Positions 9,226-18,148 of a stretch of 64,000 nt of DNA are shown here, piece by piece. Source of the DNA: Halorubrum halophilum. GTDB taxonomy: Archaea > Halobacteriota > Halobacteria > Halobacteriales > Haloferacaceae. The notes under the pieces are model-generated. The model worked only from the letters and a program-made list of their open reading frames with translations, was not told the DNA's origin and made no database searches. The stretch is from assembly GCF_000739595.1 (NCBI RefSeq), contig NZ_BBJP01000006.1, forward strand, positions 1 through 64,000, given 5' to 3'. Numbering within the stretch: the stretch's first letter is position 1; each line of letters opens with the position of its first letter. Both the position numbers and the translations under genes were made by a program.

Positions 9226-9702
9226 GTTAGTAATCACAGAATCGTAGTCTCTTTTGTTTGTTGAACCCACAGAAGAAGTGCATGCCAAGTCTCTGATTAG
9301 CTGTGTATGGATTCACTCAACCGAGATCTCAACACATTTCTGTATCGATCAAAAAGGATTCATTCTAACTAGCTTCCCTCCCTGTAGAACCATCACTCGT
9401 ACCTGATAACTCACCAAGTAAAACTTGTCTGTTCCGTCACTGTCAGTGGATTCAACAGACTAGACTACTGAGGAACAGATATAGCTGGATTTGGATTACG
9501 GTTTCACGGCTAAACGAGAGGTTCTTTTGGCTCAGAGCCAGCTTTGCTATTGCGACCAACAACCTGCTTCTCAAGAATACAGACTGGGAGAACGAGATCT
9601 TCTCTCCAGAACAATATCTATAATGATATATTAGCACAGATATTCACATACTCTGGAGTAAACCAAAGCCGTAATGTGTTCTCTGTGAGGATTCGCACCT
9701 AG
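9226..9702. other. Gene-free spacer, possible relic sequence
   Basis: About 475 bp of AT-rich sequence. On the plus strand the stretch from about 9455 to 9623 reads without stops as a protein-like run (RNRYSWIWITVSRL, then NLLLKNTDWENEIFSPEQYL) ending at TAA. It has no start and I do not recognise it; it could be the tail of a lost gene or transposase. Nothing else is seen. Confidence 0.35.
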
Positions 9703-10075
9703 CAGGGCAAACGCGTCCTCGTCATGGACGGCGCGGGCTTCATCGGCTCGAACCTCGCGAACCGCCTCGCGGCCGACAATGACGTGATCGCTCTCGATGA
9801 CACCTATCTCGGGACGCCCAAGAACCTCGTTCCCGAAATTGAGTTCGTCAAAGCGGATACCGTCGACGAAGATTTCTCCGTCGACATCGTGTTCCATCTC
9901 GCCACGCTCTTCTCGCAGAACATGCACGAGAGCGATCCCCAGTGCGACTGCCGCGTCAACGTCGAGGGATTCATACACGATGGACGACGCCTCGGCGTTC
10001 CGCGCCGCCACCGGGTGGGAGCCCGAGATCGGCTTCGAAGAAAGGCGTCGAGTTGGTGTGTGGGCCGTATGAGGG
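9703..10075 (+). pseudogene. Truncated NAD-dependent epimerase relic
   Basis: The frame from 9703 reads QGKRVLVMDGAGFIGSNLANRLAADNDV and continues to about HLATLFSQNMHESDP and VNVEGF, closely matching residues 2-93 of the intact epimerase at 14237. It then jumps directly to the C-terminal motif AATGWEPEIGFEE, followed by a frame change that restores GVELVCGPYEG. So about 190 internal residues, including the catalytic Tyr-Lys, are deleted, the start codon is replaced by TAG, and the tail is frameshifted. It is a non-functional paralogue, probably left by duplication or recombination. Confidence 0.82.
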
Positions 10076-10176
10076 TAAATACACTTTGTCACGATAATAA
10101 TAAATCATCATTACTAGGATTTGATTCGGTATAGAGACTGACAAAGTATTTACAACGGCACAGAAGAGTGTGATTC

Positions 10177-10950
10177 ATGCAAGCAGTGGTACTCGCGGCG
10201 GGCAAGGGCACGCGACTCCGGCCCCTAACAGACGACAAGCCGAAGGTGCTCGTCGAGGTGAACGGGACGCCGCTGATCGAGGACGTGTTCGACAACCTGA
10301 TCGACGCCGGGGCGACCGAACTCGTCGTGGTGGTCGGGTACAAGGCCGAGCAGATCATCGATCGGTACGGCGACGAGTACCGCGACGTGCCGATCACGTA
10401 CACGCACCAGCGCGAGCAGTTAGGCCTCGCACACGCCATCCTCCAGGCCGAACCCCACGTCGACGGCGACTTCATGCTGATGCTCGGCGACAACGTCTTT
10501 CGCGGCAACCTCGGCGATGTCACTAACCGCCAGCGGGAGGACCGCGCCGATGCCGCGTTCCTCGTCGAGGAGGTGCCCTACGAGGAGGCGTCTCGCTACG
10601 GCGTGCTCGACACCAACGAGTACGGCGAGGTCGTCGAGGTCGTCGAGAAGCCCGACGACCCGCCGTCGAATCTGGTGATGACCGGCTTCTACACGTTTAC
10701 CCCCGCAATCTTCCACGCGTGTCACCTCGTCCAACCCTCCGACCGCGGCGAGTACGAGCTCCCCGACGCGATCGATCTCCTCATCCAGTCCGGCCGCACC
10801 ATCGACGCGATCCGACTCGACGGCTGGCGGATCGACGTGGGCTACCCCGAAGACCGCGACCGCGCCGAGGACTGGTTGGACGAACTGGCCGACGAGGACG
10901 ACGACGCCGGCGAGGCCGACAATGCTGACGAAGTCGTCGTCGACGAATAG
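10177..10950 (+). CDS. Sugar-1-phosphate nucleotidyltransferase (RmlA/AglF-like)
   Basis: A 257-residue nucleotidyltransferase with LAAGKGTRLRPLTDDKPK at 6-23, MLMLGDNVFRGN as the Asp-containing catalytic strand, and VVEKPDDPPSNLVMTGFY. It lacks the C-terminal left-handed helix of GlmU and ends in an acidic tail. It should activate a hexose-1-phosphate with UTP or dTTP for glycan synthesis. An AT-rich box near 10145-10151, about 28 nt before the ATG, suggests a leaderless transcript. The gene is high-GC, so the change from the AT-rich island to typical host DNA is complete here. Exact sugar specificity is unclear. Confidence 0.85.
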   Translation: MQAVVLAAGKGTRLRPLTDDKPKVLVEVNGTPLIEDVFDNLIDAGATELVVVVGYKAEQIIDRYGDEYRDVPITYTHQREQLGLAHAILQAEPHVDGDFMLMLGDNVFRGNLGDVTNRQREDRADAAFLVEEVPYEEASRYGVLDTNEYGEVVEVVEKPDDPPSNLVMTGFYTFTPAIFHACHLVQPSDRGEYELPDAIDLLIQSGRTIDAIRLDGWRIDVGYPEDRDRAEDWLDELADEDDDAGEADNADEVVVDE

Positions 10951-10977
10951 CGAGCGAACCCACCGCGCCGAGCCTTT

Positions 10978-11166
10978 TCACTGAGTCCGGGCACGGATCG
11001 AACGAGCGACGGGCCGCGGGAGTACGAGCGTCTCGGACTCGCCGACCGCTGCGAACACCAGATCAAGGTCGACGCCGAGTTCGTACGCGTAGGACTGTCC
11101 GCCGGGGCGCCTCTCGCCGTTGGAAGCCGTTCGATAGCTACCGTCTTCCCGGGTTATCAATGGCAT
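10978..11166 (-). CDS. Small hypothetical protein
   Basis: A 62-residue frame from ATG 11166 (an in-frame upstream start at 11199 would give 73). It reads PLITREDGSYRTASNGERRPGGQ then YELGVDLDLVFAAVGESETLVLPRPVARSI. Codon use is GC3-rich and the composition is protein-like, with a hydrophobic strand pattern at the C-terminal half. I do not recognise the family. It is divergent from the small gene at 11202 and lies convergent to the nucleotidyltransferase, 27 bp from its stop. Confidence 0.5.
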   Translation of the reverse strand: MPLITREDGSYRTASNGERRPGGQSYAYELGVDLDLVFAAVGESETLVLPRPVARSIRARTQ

Positions 11167-11201
11167 TACGATGCCTATCCGAGTGCCAACTCCGGACACA
11201 G

Positions 11202-11381
11202 ATGATGCCGACTGGGGAACCCGACCACCACGAACCGCCGATCCGGGCGACGATCGTTCGGTACGACGATGACCCCGACGAGTGCACCCTCCACCCGGAG
11301 GACCCCGACGACGACAGGCGGATGACGGAGTGGATCACGGCCGAATCCGGGTACTACTTCGCGATCGCGTCCTGTCGCTGA
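11202..11381 (+). CDS. Small acidic haloarchaeal protein (DUF7511-like)
   Basis: About 59 residues from ATG 11202, strongly acidic, with a core TIVRYDDDPDECTLHPEDPDD then RMTEWITAESGYYFAI. This Asp-rich RYDDDPDECT…W(I)TA pattern matches small haloarchaeal proteins I associate with DUF7511; function is unknown. The frame is open back to an ATG at 11160, but those residues look unlike the family, so the downstream Met pair (11202/11205) is favoured. It sits alone between a divergent small gene and the YihY protein. Confidence 0.6.
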   Translation: MMPTGEPDHHEPPIRATIVRYDDDPDECTLHPEDPDDDRRMTEWITAESGYYFAIASCR

Positions 11382-11423
11382 TGGCGGCGGGCGCCTCTCG
11401 GTCAGCGGGTGACGCGGCGCCGA

Positions 11424-12197
11424 TCATCGTTCTGCGACGACGTTGACGACGGCACCGAACAGGACCGCGAGCGCGCCGAAGTAGAGCCACAGCAGGAACA
11501 GTAACACGATCCCGAGGAAGCCGTACGCCCGGTACTGTCCGGCGACCGTCGAGTACAGGTGGAACAGAGTCTCCAGAACGACCAGCCCGACGACGGCCGC
11601 GACGGTTCCGGGCAGGACCTCGCGAAGCGACACGCGGCGGGGCGGTAAGACGTAGTACACCGGCAGCAACGCGATCAGCAGCCCGACGAAAAGCACCGCG
11701 ACGCCGACCGGTCTCGACGGAACGACCCGTTCGACGGCCGGGAGTCCGAGGACCAACTGCGCGCCGACGAGCAGGGCGAGCCCGACTCCGATGGTCGTCA
11801 TCACTGCCGTCGCGTTGAGGAGCTGTCTGCCCAGCGGCGTCACCGTCTCCGAGCCGTATATCCGGTCGAAGGCGAGATCGATCGCCCGGAACACCCTGAG
11901 GGCGCTCCAGGCGAGCGCGAGCGTCCCGACCGCGGTGGCGCCCGCGATGCCCGACTGGTCGGTGAGCGCCGCGCTGACGACCGCCGTACCCTCCGCGGAG
12001 AGGTAGGATTCGAACAGCGCCAGCACGCCCGCCGCGAACCGCTCGCCCCCGACGGCGACCGCTAACACGAGGGCGGGCACGACGGAGAAGAACGCGAAGA
12101 AGGCGATGCTCCCGGCCAGAAACGACAGCTCGCTCTCTCGACCGAGCACGTAGATCGACCGAACGGTCTCGACGGCGCGTGTCGCGTCGCGTCGCAC
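11424..12197 (-). CDS. YihY/BrkB family inner-membrane protein
   Basis: A 257-residue membrane protein with about six hydrophobic segments. Family hallmarks are the N-terminal SFLAGSIAFFAFFSVVPALVLAVAV helix, LALAWSALRVFRAIDLAFDRIYG in the middle, and GFLGIVLLFLLWLYFGALAVLFGAVVNVV at the end. Start is a GTG at 12197. Bacterial relatives were once called ribonuclease BN, but that activity is not attributed to this family now; the transport or envelope role is unsettled. It is not obviously part of the glycan genes. Confidence 0.88.
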   Translation of the reverse strand: MRRDATRAVETVRSIYVLGRESELSFLAGSIAFFAFFSVVPALVLAVAVGGERFAAGVLALFESYLSAEGTAVVSAALTDQSGIAGATAVGTLALAWSALRVFRAIDLAFDRIYGSETVTPLGRQLLNATAVMTTIGVGLALLVGAQLVLGLPAVERVVPSRPVGVAVLFVGLLIALLPVYYVLPPRRVSLREVLPGTVAAVVGLVVLETLFHLYSTVAGQYRAYGFLGIVLLFLLWLYFGALAVLFGAVVNVVAER

Positions 12198-12411
12198 AGT
12201 CGCCGGAGGCGTGCGACGGGTATCGTTAGACGGGGCGTAGTCGAACGGACGCGGCTCCCGCCCCCGGATAACGAGAGGGACGGTCGATACCGAGTCTGGC
12301 GGGGAAACCGGTCGGACGCGCGTCTCGTCCCGCGTTCCCCGTCTGTCGTCCGATTCCCGGATCGGCGGGTGCTCCCTGCTGCGTCGACGCGCTCGCGTGT
12401 TCAGAAGGATG

Positions 12412-12672
12412 TCAAGCGGTGCCGACGCCGACGAACCCGTCGCTGCGAACGATCACGTCGTAGCCCGCGTGGACGAACGACACCGTGACCGGATCCTGTG
12501 TCGGCGCGCTCGCACAGAGGTCGTTGAGCGACTCCGGATCGACCGTCTCGGCGAGGGCCGGAATCGCGTCCGGCTCGCTGTCGTCGGCGTCGCTCAGCGC
12601 CTCGACGACCCCAACTACCGGAGAAACGTCGTTCCAGTCGTATCGTCTGTCGACGAGGTAGTCGTCAGTCAT
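12412..12672 (-). CDS. HalOD1-domain protein
   Basis: An 86-residue protein. The pattern VVGVVEALSDADDSEPDAIPALAETVDPESLNDL followed by a strand pair VTVSFVHAGYDVIVRSDGFVGV matches the Halobacterial output domain 1 (HalOD1), a small domain proposed to act in haloarchaeal signal transduction. No sensor domain is attached. A second HalOD1 protein lies at 38400. The gene is single, with ATG at 12672. Confidence 0.75.
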   Translation of the reverse strand: MTDDYLVDRRYDWNDVSPVVGVVEALSDADDSEPDAIPALAETVDPESLNDLCASAPTQDPVTVSFVHAGYDVIVRSDGFVGVGTA

Positions 12673-13104
12673 GTTGACAGCCGTTCGATCCAGTCGGCGG
12701 GTCTCCTGACTCGCTCGTGTACCGTCCCACAGTGATTACCGTTGAGTGTGAGAAAGAATAGCTCTGTTGGAATCTTCTCGAAGGAACATTCAGCAGGGAC
12801 GCTCTTCATATCGGTTTCGCCGGCTTCGAGAAGCAACCGGTTTCTCAGCGAATCGCCGGACGAAGAGCGGTTTCGGCGACCCCGGATCCTGTAGGGCTCT
12901 GAACCCGGTAACGGGGGCTTACGGACCGTACACACGGATACGATCTGCATAACAATTCGCTCTGGCCCCGTCCGGAGATCTGGATAGAGAGCGCGGAGAG
13001 ATCCGACGACGATGTTCGACTCGAGTGCTCACTGCCAGCCGCCGGCGGTATCGAGGTGGAAGCGCAGATGCAGAGCCGACGCCGTGCGAGACCGCTGAGA
13101 CATA
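12673..13104. other. Gene-free spacer
   Basis: About 430 bp with no convincing coding frame; open frames on both strands are arginine/serine-rich and look like GC-driven shadows. No tRNA or other known RNA was recognised. Confidence 0.4.
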
Positions 13105-13275
13105 ATGAACGCATCCGAAACGATCGACGAGACGGCCGAAGTACAGATCGAAGAATCGAACCCAGTGGGCTGTGAAACCCGGCGGGACGTCTGGGAGGCG
13201 AGCGGCGATCTCGGACTCGGACCGAGACGCTCCGGAAACGAACAGACGAACGCCGCGCCGTCCGACAGCTCATGA
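13105..13275 (+). CDS. Possible small acidic protein overlapping the aldolase gene
   Basis: An ATG frame of 56 residues starting MNASETIDETAEVQIEESN, whose stop TGA overlaps the aldolase ATG in an ATGA arrangement. The first half is acidic and shows codon use close to real genes; the second half is less convincing. The translationally coupled overlap is the main argument. I recognise no family, and it may be chance. Confidence 0.3.
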   Translation: MNASETIDETAEVQIEESNPVGCETRRDVWEASGDLGLGPRRSGNEQTNAAPSDSS

Positions 13276-14066
13276 CTGCTTCGCAACCCACCAACGACCT
13301 CGCCGCGGCGCTCGACGACGGAGCGGTCGCGCTCGGCGTCCTCGACAACACGTACAGTCCGACGCTCGTGGAGTTCTACGGCGAACTCGGCGTCGATTTC
13401 GTCTGGTTGGACTTCGAACACGGCGGCCCGGACCCGTGGGACGGGGGCCAGTTGGAAGACCTGCTCCGCGCGGGCGAACGGACGGACGTGGAGCTACTCG
13501 TCCGGCTCCCCGACACGGATCCGACGCTCGTCCGGAAAGCGCTGGACCTCGGCGCGAGAAACGTGTTCCTTCCCCGCGTGGAGACCGCCGAGGAGGTCCG
13601 AGCGGCGGTTCGATCCGCGCGGTTCCGCTACGACGGTGGCCCCGGCGATCGGGGACTGGCGTCGCCGCGCGCTCGTCGCTGGGGGCTCGCCGAGGACTAC
13701 GTCGCCACCGAGGACCGAGAGACGCTCGTCGGCGTGACCATCGAGACCGAGGCGTCCGTCGAGAACCTCGACGACATTCTGGCCGTCCCGGAGCTCGGAT
13801 TCGTCTTCATCGGTCCGTTCGACCTCTCAGTGGCGCTCGGCCATCCCGGTGAGGTCGACCACCCGGAGGTACAGGAGGCCGTCGAGACGGTTCGATCGAA
13901 GGCCGTCGACGCGAACGTCCCCGTCGCAGGTCTCGGGTTCGGGATGGACGACGTGAACGAGAAGGCGGGGAACGGCTACCAGATGCTGAACCTCGGGAGC
14001 ACGACCGGGGCGCTCAAAGGGGCCGTCACCGGCTGGCTCGACGCCTACGAAGGGCGCGACGACTGA
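13272..14066 (+). CDS. HpcH/HpaI-family aldolase
   Basis: A 264-residue class II, metal-dependent aldolase of the HpaI/citrate-lyase-beta-like family. Motifs: FVWLDFEHGGPDPWD near 46-60 (acid and His for catalysis), LVRLPDTDPTLVRKALDLGARNVFLPRVET with the metal-binding Glu, and GFVFIGPFDLSVALGHPGEVDHPEV. It cleaves 4-hydroxy-2-oxo acids to pyruvate (or a related oxo acid) and an aldehyde in catabolism; the physiological substrate is not evident. One insertion (RYDGGPGDRGLASPRARRWG) is typical of the 2-oxo-3-deoxysugar acid subgroup. Confidence 0.87.
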   Translation: MTASQPTNDLAAALDDGAVALGVLDNTYSPTLVEFYGELGVDFVWLDFEHGGPDPWDGGQLEDLLRAGERTDVELLVRLPDTDPTLVRKALDLGARNVFLPRVETAEEVRAAVRSARFRYDGGPGDRGLASPRARRWGLAEDYVATEDRETLVGVTIETEASVENLDDILAVPELGFVFIGPFDLSVALGHPGEVDHPEVQEAVETVRSKAVDANVPVAGLGFGMDDVNEKAGNGYQMLNLGSTTGALKGAVTGWLDAYEGRDD

Positions 14067-14236
14067 ATCGCCTCCGCCGCGTATCCGGTCGCGTCGCCTT
14101 CCGGGTGCGCATATATCGCACACCTGTCAGGGGAGAAATGTTTCGTGCGTTCTCGCCGACCGGGGTGGGTTCCGGAGTTCGGAGGCGCTCTGTTAAGCGC
14201 CGTATAGCATAGTGGCCGTCCGGAGAACGGCGATCC

Positions 14237-15160
14237 GTGCAGAACAAACGCGTGCTCGTCACGGGCGGCACCGGATTTATCGGCTCGAACCTCGCGAACC
14301 GGCTCGCGGCGGACAACGAGGTGACGGCGATCGACAACGGCTACCTCGGCACCGAGGAGAACGTCGACTCCGGGGTTCGCTGTCTCCAGCGCGACGTCTT
14401 GGAGGAGGACCTCCCGACCGACGTCGACGTGGTGTTCCACCTCGCCGCGCGCTCCTCCTACGCGATGCACGAGGAGAACCCGGTGGAGGGCGCCCGGGTC
14501 AACGTCGACGGGTTCGTGAACGCGGTCGAACAGGCGCGCAAGGGGGGCTGTGACACCGTCGTCTACGCCTCCACCTCCTCGATCTACGGGAGCCAGACGG
14601 AGCCATGCCCGGAAGACATGCCGGTCGAGGTGAACACGGGGTACGAGGCCTCCAAGCTCTCGCGGGAGCGCTACGCGGAGTACTTCTCGAACCACCACGA
14701 CATGGCGATGGCCGGCATGCGGTTCTTCTCGGTGTATCAGGGGTACGGCGGCGCCGAGGAGCACAAGGGCGAGTACGCCAACGTCATCGCGCAGTTCGCC
14801 GACGACGTGGCCGACGGGCGCAGTCCGAAGCTGTACGGCGACGGCACCCAGACCCGGGACTTCACGCACGTCGACGACATCGTCGACGCGATGGTCGCGG
14901 CGGCCGACCACGAACTCGACGGCGTCTACAACGTCGGGACCGGGGAGGCGCACTCCTTCAACACCGTCGTCGACCTGTTGAACCGCGCGCTCGACGCCGA
15001 CGTGGACCCGGCGTACGTGGAGAACCCGATTCCGGAGAGCGTCTACGTCTCGGACACCTGCGCCGACGCCTCCAAGCTGCACGAGGCGACGGGCTGGGAG
15101 GCCGACATCGACTTCGAGACGGGGATCGAACGGGTGTGCGAGCCGTATCTGGTCGCCTAA
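14237..15160 (+). CDS. NAD-dependent epimerase/dehydratase (UDP-sugar 4-epimerase-like)
   Basis: A 307-residue extended SDR starting at GTG. NAD loop TGGTGFIGS at 9-17, Ser region YASTSSIYGS at 110-119, Tyr-Lys pair Y136/K140 (GYEASK), then RFFSVYQGYGG and TRDFTHVDDIVDAMV. It should interconvert UDP-sugars at C4 (Glc/Gal or GlcNAc/GalNAc) for surface glycans. A TATA-like box (TATAGCATA, 14203-14211) is about 30 nt upstream, so the transcript is probably leaderless. A deleted paralogue lies at 9703-10075. Confidence 0.85.
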   Translation: MQNKRVLVTGGTGFIGSNLANRLAADNEVTAIDNGYLGTEENVDSGVRCLQRDVLEEDLPTDVDVVFHLAARSSYAMHEENPVEGARVNVDGFVNAVEQARKGGCDTVVYASTSSIYGSQTEPCPEDMPVEVNTGYEASKLSRERYAEYFSNHHDMAMAGMRFFSVYQGYGGAEEHKGEYANVIAQFADDVADGRSPKLYGDGTQTRDFTHVDDIVDAMVAAADHELDGVYNVGTGEAHSFNTVVDLLNRALDADVDPAYVENPIPESVYVSDTCADASKLHEATGWEADIDFETGIERVCEPYLVA

Positions 15161-15204
15161 ACGCACGTCGGCTGAGCGATCGCCGTCGTGGAAGAACGCC
15201 GGCG

Positions 15205-15671
15205 AGCGATTTCGGGAGTACGTGATGTAGACCGACTTGGGCGTTATTTATAAACCGGATCGACGTGTTGCTGTCAGCTGTTTATAAGCGACTGACGACG
15301 CTGCGGTGAACACCTTCAAAGCCCCAGCCGGGAGGCGGGCGCACGCTCGCTGCGGTCCTCGGTCGTTCGCTTCGCTCACTCCCTGTGGTCCTTGCGTCCC
15401 CTGCGCCCGCCTCCCGGCTGCCCCTTTGAGTCCCACCCGACCGCAACCGCACCGCCTCACGCCTCCCCAGCCTCGCGGCTCGTTCGGGGCTCCCTTCGGT
15501 CGCCCGCATCACTCGCCGCGTCCCTCGCGCGTGCCGCTCGCGGCCTAGCGGCCGCTCACGGGCACGCGCCACCGCCTCGTTTATTTATAAGCGATTGTCA
15601 CCCTCGCTCAAACGCGTTTAAATATCTCATCGCCGTCACCGAACCGCAACACCCACTCTCGCTGTCGATCG
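15205..15671 (-). repeat. Dispersed structured element, copy 1 (minus orientation)
   Basis: First of three related elements (others at 35514 and 55211). Read on the minus strand it has an end with GCGAGAGTGGGTGTTG, TTTAAA and TTATAAA boxes, GGTGGCGCG, a GC-rich stem, GGCTGGGGAGG, and a 27-nt stem (arms 15402-15428 and 15319-15345). The arms pair perfectly except that GGG faces GGG between CAAAG/CTTTG and CAG/CTG. The far end near 15205 (CGGGAGT) is a weak inverted copy of the first. It fills the gap between the epimerase and wecC. No protein is likely; it may be a structured RNA gene or MITE-like element. Confidence 0.75.
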
Positions 15672-15761
15672 AGGGTGGGCTCCGGTGAACGACTGTCATC
15701 TGTGAAACTCCGTTGCAAAAAACGAGTTCCCAGAGCCGGAACGGCGAACGCCGAACCCCGC

Positions 15762-17051
15762 TCACACGCGCCGGACCGAGAAGCCGGCGTCACGCCACCG
15801 GTCCAGGTCCAGCATGCCCGTCGCGTCCACCACGTTCGGCTCCGCCATCCGTTCGGCCAACTCGACGGGGTCGAGATCGGCGAACTCGTCGTGGTCGGTG
15901 GCGACGACGATCGCGTCGGCGTCCCGCGTCGCGTCGTCGAGGGACCGCAGGTCGAGGGTCGCGTCCGCGACGTGCGGGTCGTGAACGGCGACGCTCGTCG
16001 CGTCGGCCACGCCGCCGTCGGTGGCGGGCGCCACCGCCTCTGTTCCGTGCTGGAGCTCCCGCGCGAGTGCGAGCCCCGGGCTCATCCGGGTGTCGTCGAC
16101 GTTCCCCTTATACGCCGCGCCGAGGACCGCGATCCGCGTCCCGGCCAGATCGGGCACGAGCTCGCGGAGGAGCTCGACGACGAACCCGACCATCCCGTCG
16201 TTCACCCGCCTCGCGGCCTCGATCAGATCGAGCTCGTCGGATCCCTCGCCGAGGAACCACGGGTCGATCGGGAGGCAGTGGCCCCCGACGCCCGGCCCGG
16301 GCCGGAGGAGGTTCACCCGCGGGTGGCCGTTCGCCATCTCGATCGCCTCTCGTGAGTCGATCCCGTAGTCGTGGGCGAGCCGGGCGATCTCGTTCGCCAG
16401 CCCGATGTTCACGTCCCGGGCCGTGTTCTGGATGAGCTTGACGAACTCGGCGGTCGTCGGCCCGTCGGTCGTGCGGATCGCCCCGTCGACGAACGACTCG
16501 TACAGCGCCACCGACGCCGCCGTGGCCTCGGGCGTCAGCCCGCCGACGATCCGGTCGTTCGCCCGGAGCTCCGCGATGATGTTGCCGGGGAGGACCGTCT
16601 CCGGGCAGTGGGCCAGTCCGAAGTCCTCCGCCGCGCTCAGTCCCGATTCTTCCAGGATCGGTCGCATCTGCGAGGCGGTCGTCCCCGGCGGGACCGTCGA
16701 TTCGAGGATGACCGTGTCTCCCTCGCGGAGGACGGGGAGGACGGCCCTCGACGCGGCCCGGATGTACTCCAGATCCGCCCGTCGGTCTTCCTCGTCGAAC
16801 GGCGTCGGGACGCAGACGAGGTGGTACTCCGCGGGCCGCACCTCGTCGACGATCCGCAGGTCGCCGTTGTCGAGCGCTCGCCCGACGAACTCGGAGAGGC
16901 CCGGTTCGTTCAGGCCGACCTCGCCCTCCCGGAGGGCCGCGACGAGGTCGTCGTCGACGTCGAAGCCGCGCACGTCGTGGCCCGAGTTGGCGAGCATCGC
17001 GGCGGTCGGCAGCCCGATGTACCCCAGCCCGTGAACGCAGACGGTGCTCAT
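15762..17051 (-). CDS. wecC: UDP-N-acetyl-D-mannosaminuronate dehydrogenase
   Basis: A 429-residue nucleotide-sugar dehydrogenase of the WecC group. The NAD-binding loop HGLGYIGLP is at 7-15; STVPPGTT, VKLIQNTARDVNIGLANEIARLA and GPGVGGHCLPIDPWFL (with the catalytic Cys) follow, then the C-terminal domain with LGAAYKGNVDDTRMSP. It oxidises UDP-ManNAc to UDP-ManNAcA in two NAD-dependent steps. Its start overlaps the wecB stop by 4 bp, which supports the substrate assignment over UDP-glucose dehydrogenase. Confidence 0.9.
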   Translation of the reverse strand: MSTVCVHGLGYIGLPTAAMLANSGHDVRGFDVDDDLVAALREGEVGLNEPGLSEFVGRALDNGDLRIVDEVRPAEYHLVCVPTPFDEEDRRADLEYIRAASRAVLPVLREGDTVILESTVPPGTTASQMRPILEESGLSAAEDFGLAHCPETVLPGNIIAELRANDRIVGGLTPEATAASVALYESFVDGAIRTTDGPTTAEFVKLIQNTARDVNIGLANEIARLAHDYGIDSREAIEMANGHPRVNLLRPGPGVGGHCLPIDPWFLGEGSDELDLIEAARRVNDGMVGFVVELLRELVPDLAGTRIAVLGAAYKGNVDDTRMSPGLALARELQHGTEAVAPATDGGVADATSVAVHDPHVADATLDLRSLDDATRDADAIVVATDHDEFADLDPVELAERMAEPNVVDATGMLDLDRWRDAGFSVRRV

Positions 17052-18148
17052 TGCGGCACCTCCTTCGACCGGGTCTCGACCGGGAGCGCCCGCAGGATGC
17101 GCTCGGCGGCGTCGCCGTCGCCGAACGGGTTCTCCCAGTCGCTCGCGCCGAGCATCTCCCTGACGCTCCGCTCGATCCGCGCCGGGTCACAGGAGCTGAG
17201 CCGGTTCGCTCCCACGTCGACGGTCTCCGGGCGCTCGGTGTTGTCCCGCATCGTCACGCAGGGGACGCCGAGGATACAGGCCTCCTCTTGGACGCCGCCG
17301 GAGTCGGTCAGGATGAGGGCGGCCGACGACGCCGCCCGCAGGAAGTCGAGGTACTCCAGCGGTTCGACCGCCCTGACGCGCGGCGGGAAGTCGATATCGA
17401 ACTCCTCGACGCGGCTCTGAGACCGGGGGTGCATCGGGTAGATCACGTCGGCGTCGTGGGCCTCGGCGGCCCGGTGGGCACCCGCGAGGAGGCCCCTGAA
17501 CCGCTCCTCGTCGTCGACGTTCTCCGCCCTGTGAGCCGTCAGCAGGAAGTACCGTGAGCCGTCGAGGCCCAGATCTTCGAGGACCGTGCTCTTCTCGCGG
17601 GCGATGTCGAGGTTCCGGTGTATCGCGTCGACCACGGTGTTGCCCGTGACCGTGATCCGGAACGACGAGACCCCCTCGCGGAGGAGGTACCCCTTGCTGC
17701 GATCGGTCGGCGGGAAGTGGTAGTCCGCGGCGTGGTCGGCGAGCACCCGGTTCGTCTCCTCGGGCATCTCCCGGTCGAAGCTCCGGAGCCCCGCCTCGAC
17801 GTGACCCAGTTCCGTGTCCATCTTGCTGGCGGCGAGCGCGCCGGCGAGCACGCTGTTGGTGTCTCCCTGGACCAGCACGACTTCGGGCTCGGTCTCGTCG
17901 AGCGCGCGCTCGATCCCGACGAGCATCTCCGCGGTCTGCTCCCCGTGAGGCCCGGAGCCGACGGCTAGGTCGTAGTCCGGGTCCGGGAGGTCGAGCTGGT
18001 CGAAGAACACCGAGTCGAGGTTGTCCGAGTAGTGCTGTCCCGTGTGGACGATCACGTACTCGATGTCCTGCCGCTCGCACGCCTGAACGAGGGGAGCGAG
18101 CTTGATGATCTCGGGCCGCGTTCCGAGGACGAAGGCGATCTCGGTCAT
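17048..18148 (-). CDS. wecB: UDP-N-acetylglucosamine 2-epimerase (non-hydrolysing)
   Basis: A 366-residue enzyme converting UDP-GlcNAc to UDP-ManNAc. The signature GTRPEIIKLAPLVQA is at 9-23, HTGQHYSDNLD follows, then VQGDTNSVLAGALAA, HVEAGLRSFDREMPEE, LTAHRAENVD and DSGGVQEEACILGVP, which form the two-domain GT-B-like active site. It lies between a GT2 gene and wecC with 4-bp overlaps on both sides, so the three are one operon producing and probably using UDP-ManNAc/ManNAcA. Confidence 0.92.
   Translation of the reverse strand: MTEIAFVLGTRPEIIKLAPLVQACERQDIEYVIVHTGQHYSDNLDSVFFDQLDLPDPDYDLAVGSGPHGEQTAEMLVGIERALDETEPEVVLVQGDTNSVLAGALAASKMDTELGHVEAGLRSFDREMPEETNRVLADHAADYHFPPTDRSKGYLLREGVSSFRITVTGNTVVDAIHRNLDIAREKSTVLEDLGLDGSRYFLLTAHRAENVDDEERFRGLLAGAHRAAEAHDADVIYPMHPRSQSRVEEFDIDFPPRVRAVEPLEYLDFLRAASSAALILTDSGGVQEEACILGVPCVTMRDNTERPETVDVGANRLSSCDPARIERSVREMLGASDWENPFGDGDAAERILRALPVETRSKEVPQ

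Noticed and set aside
14045-15166. 373-codon open frame opposite the epimerase
   Set aside because: Antisense shadow of a gene with clear NAD and Tyr-Lys motifs.
15301-15560. Possible CRISPR-like or tandem array
   Set aside because: The short repeated words (GAAGCGAAC, CGAGCG) are not spaced regularly and belong to the stem-loop element.
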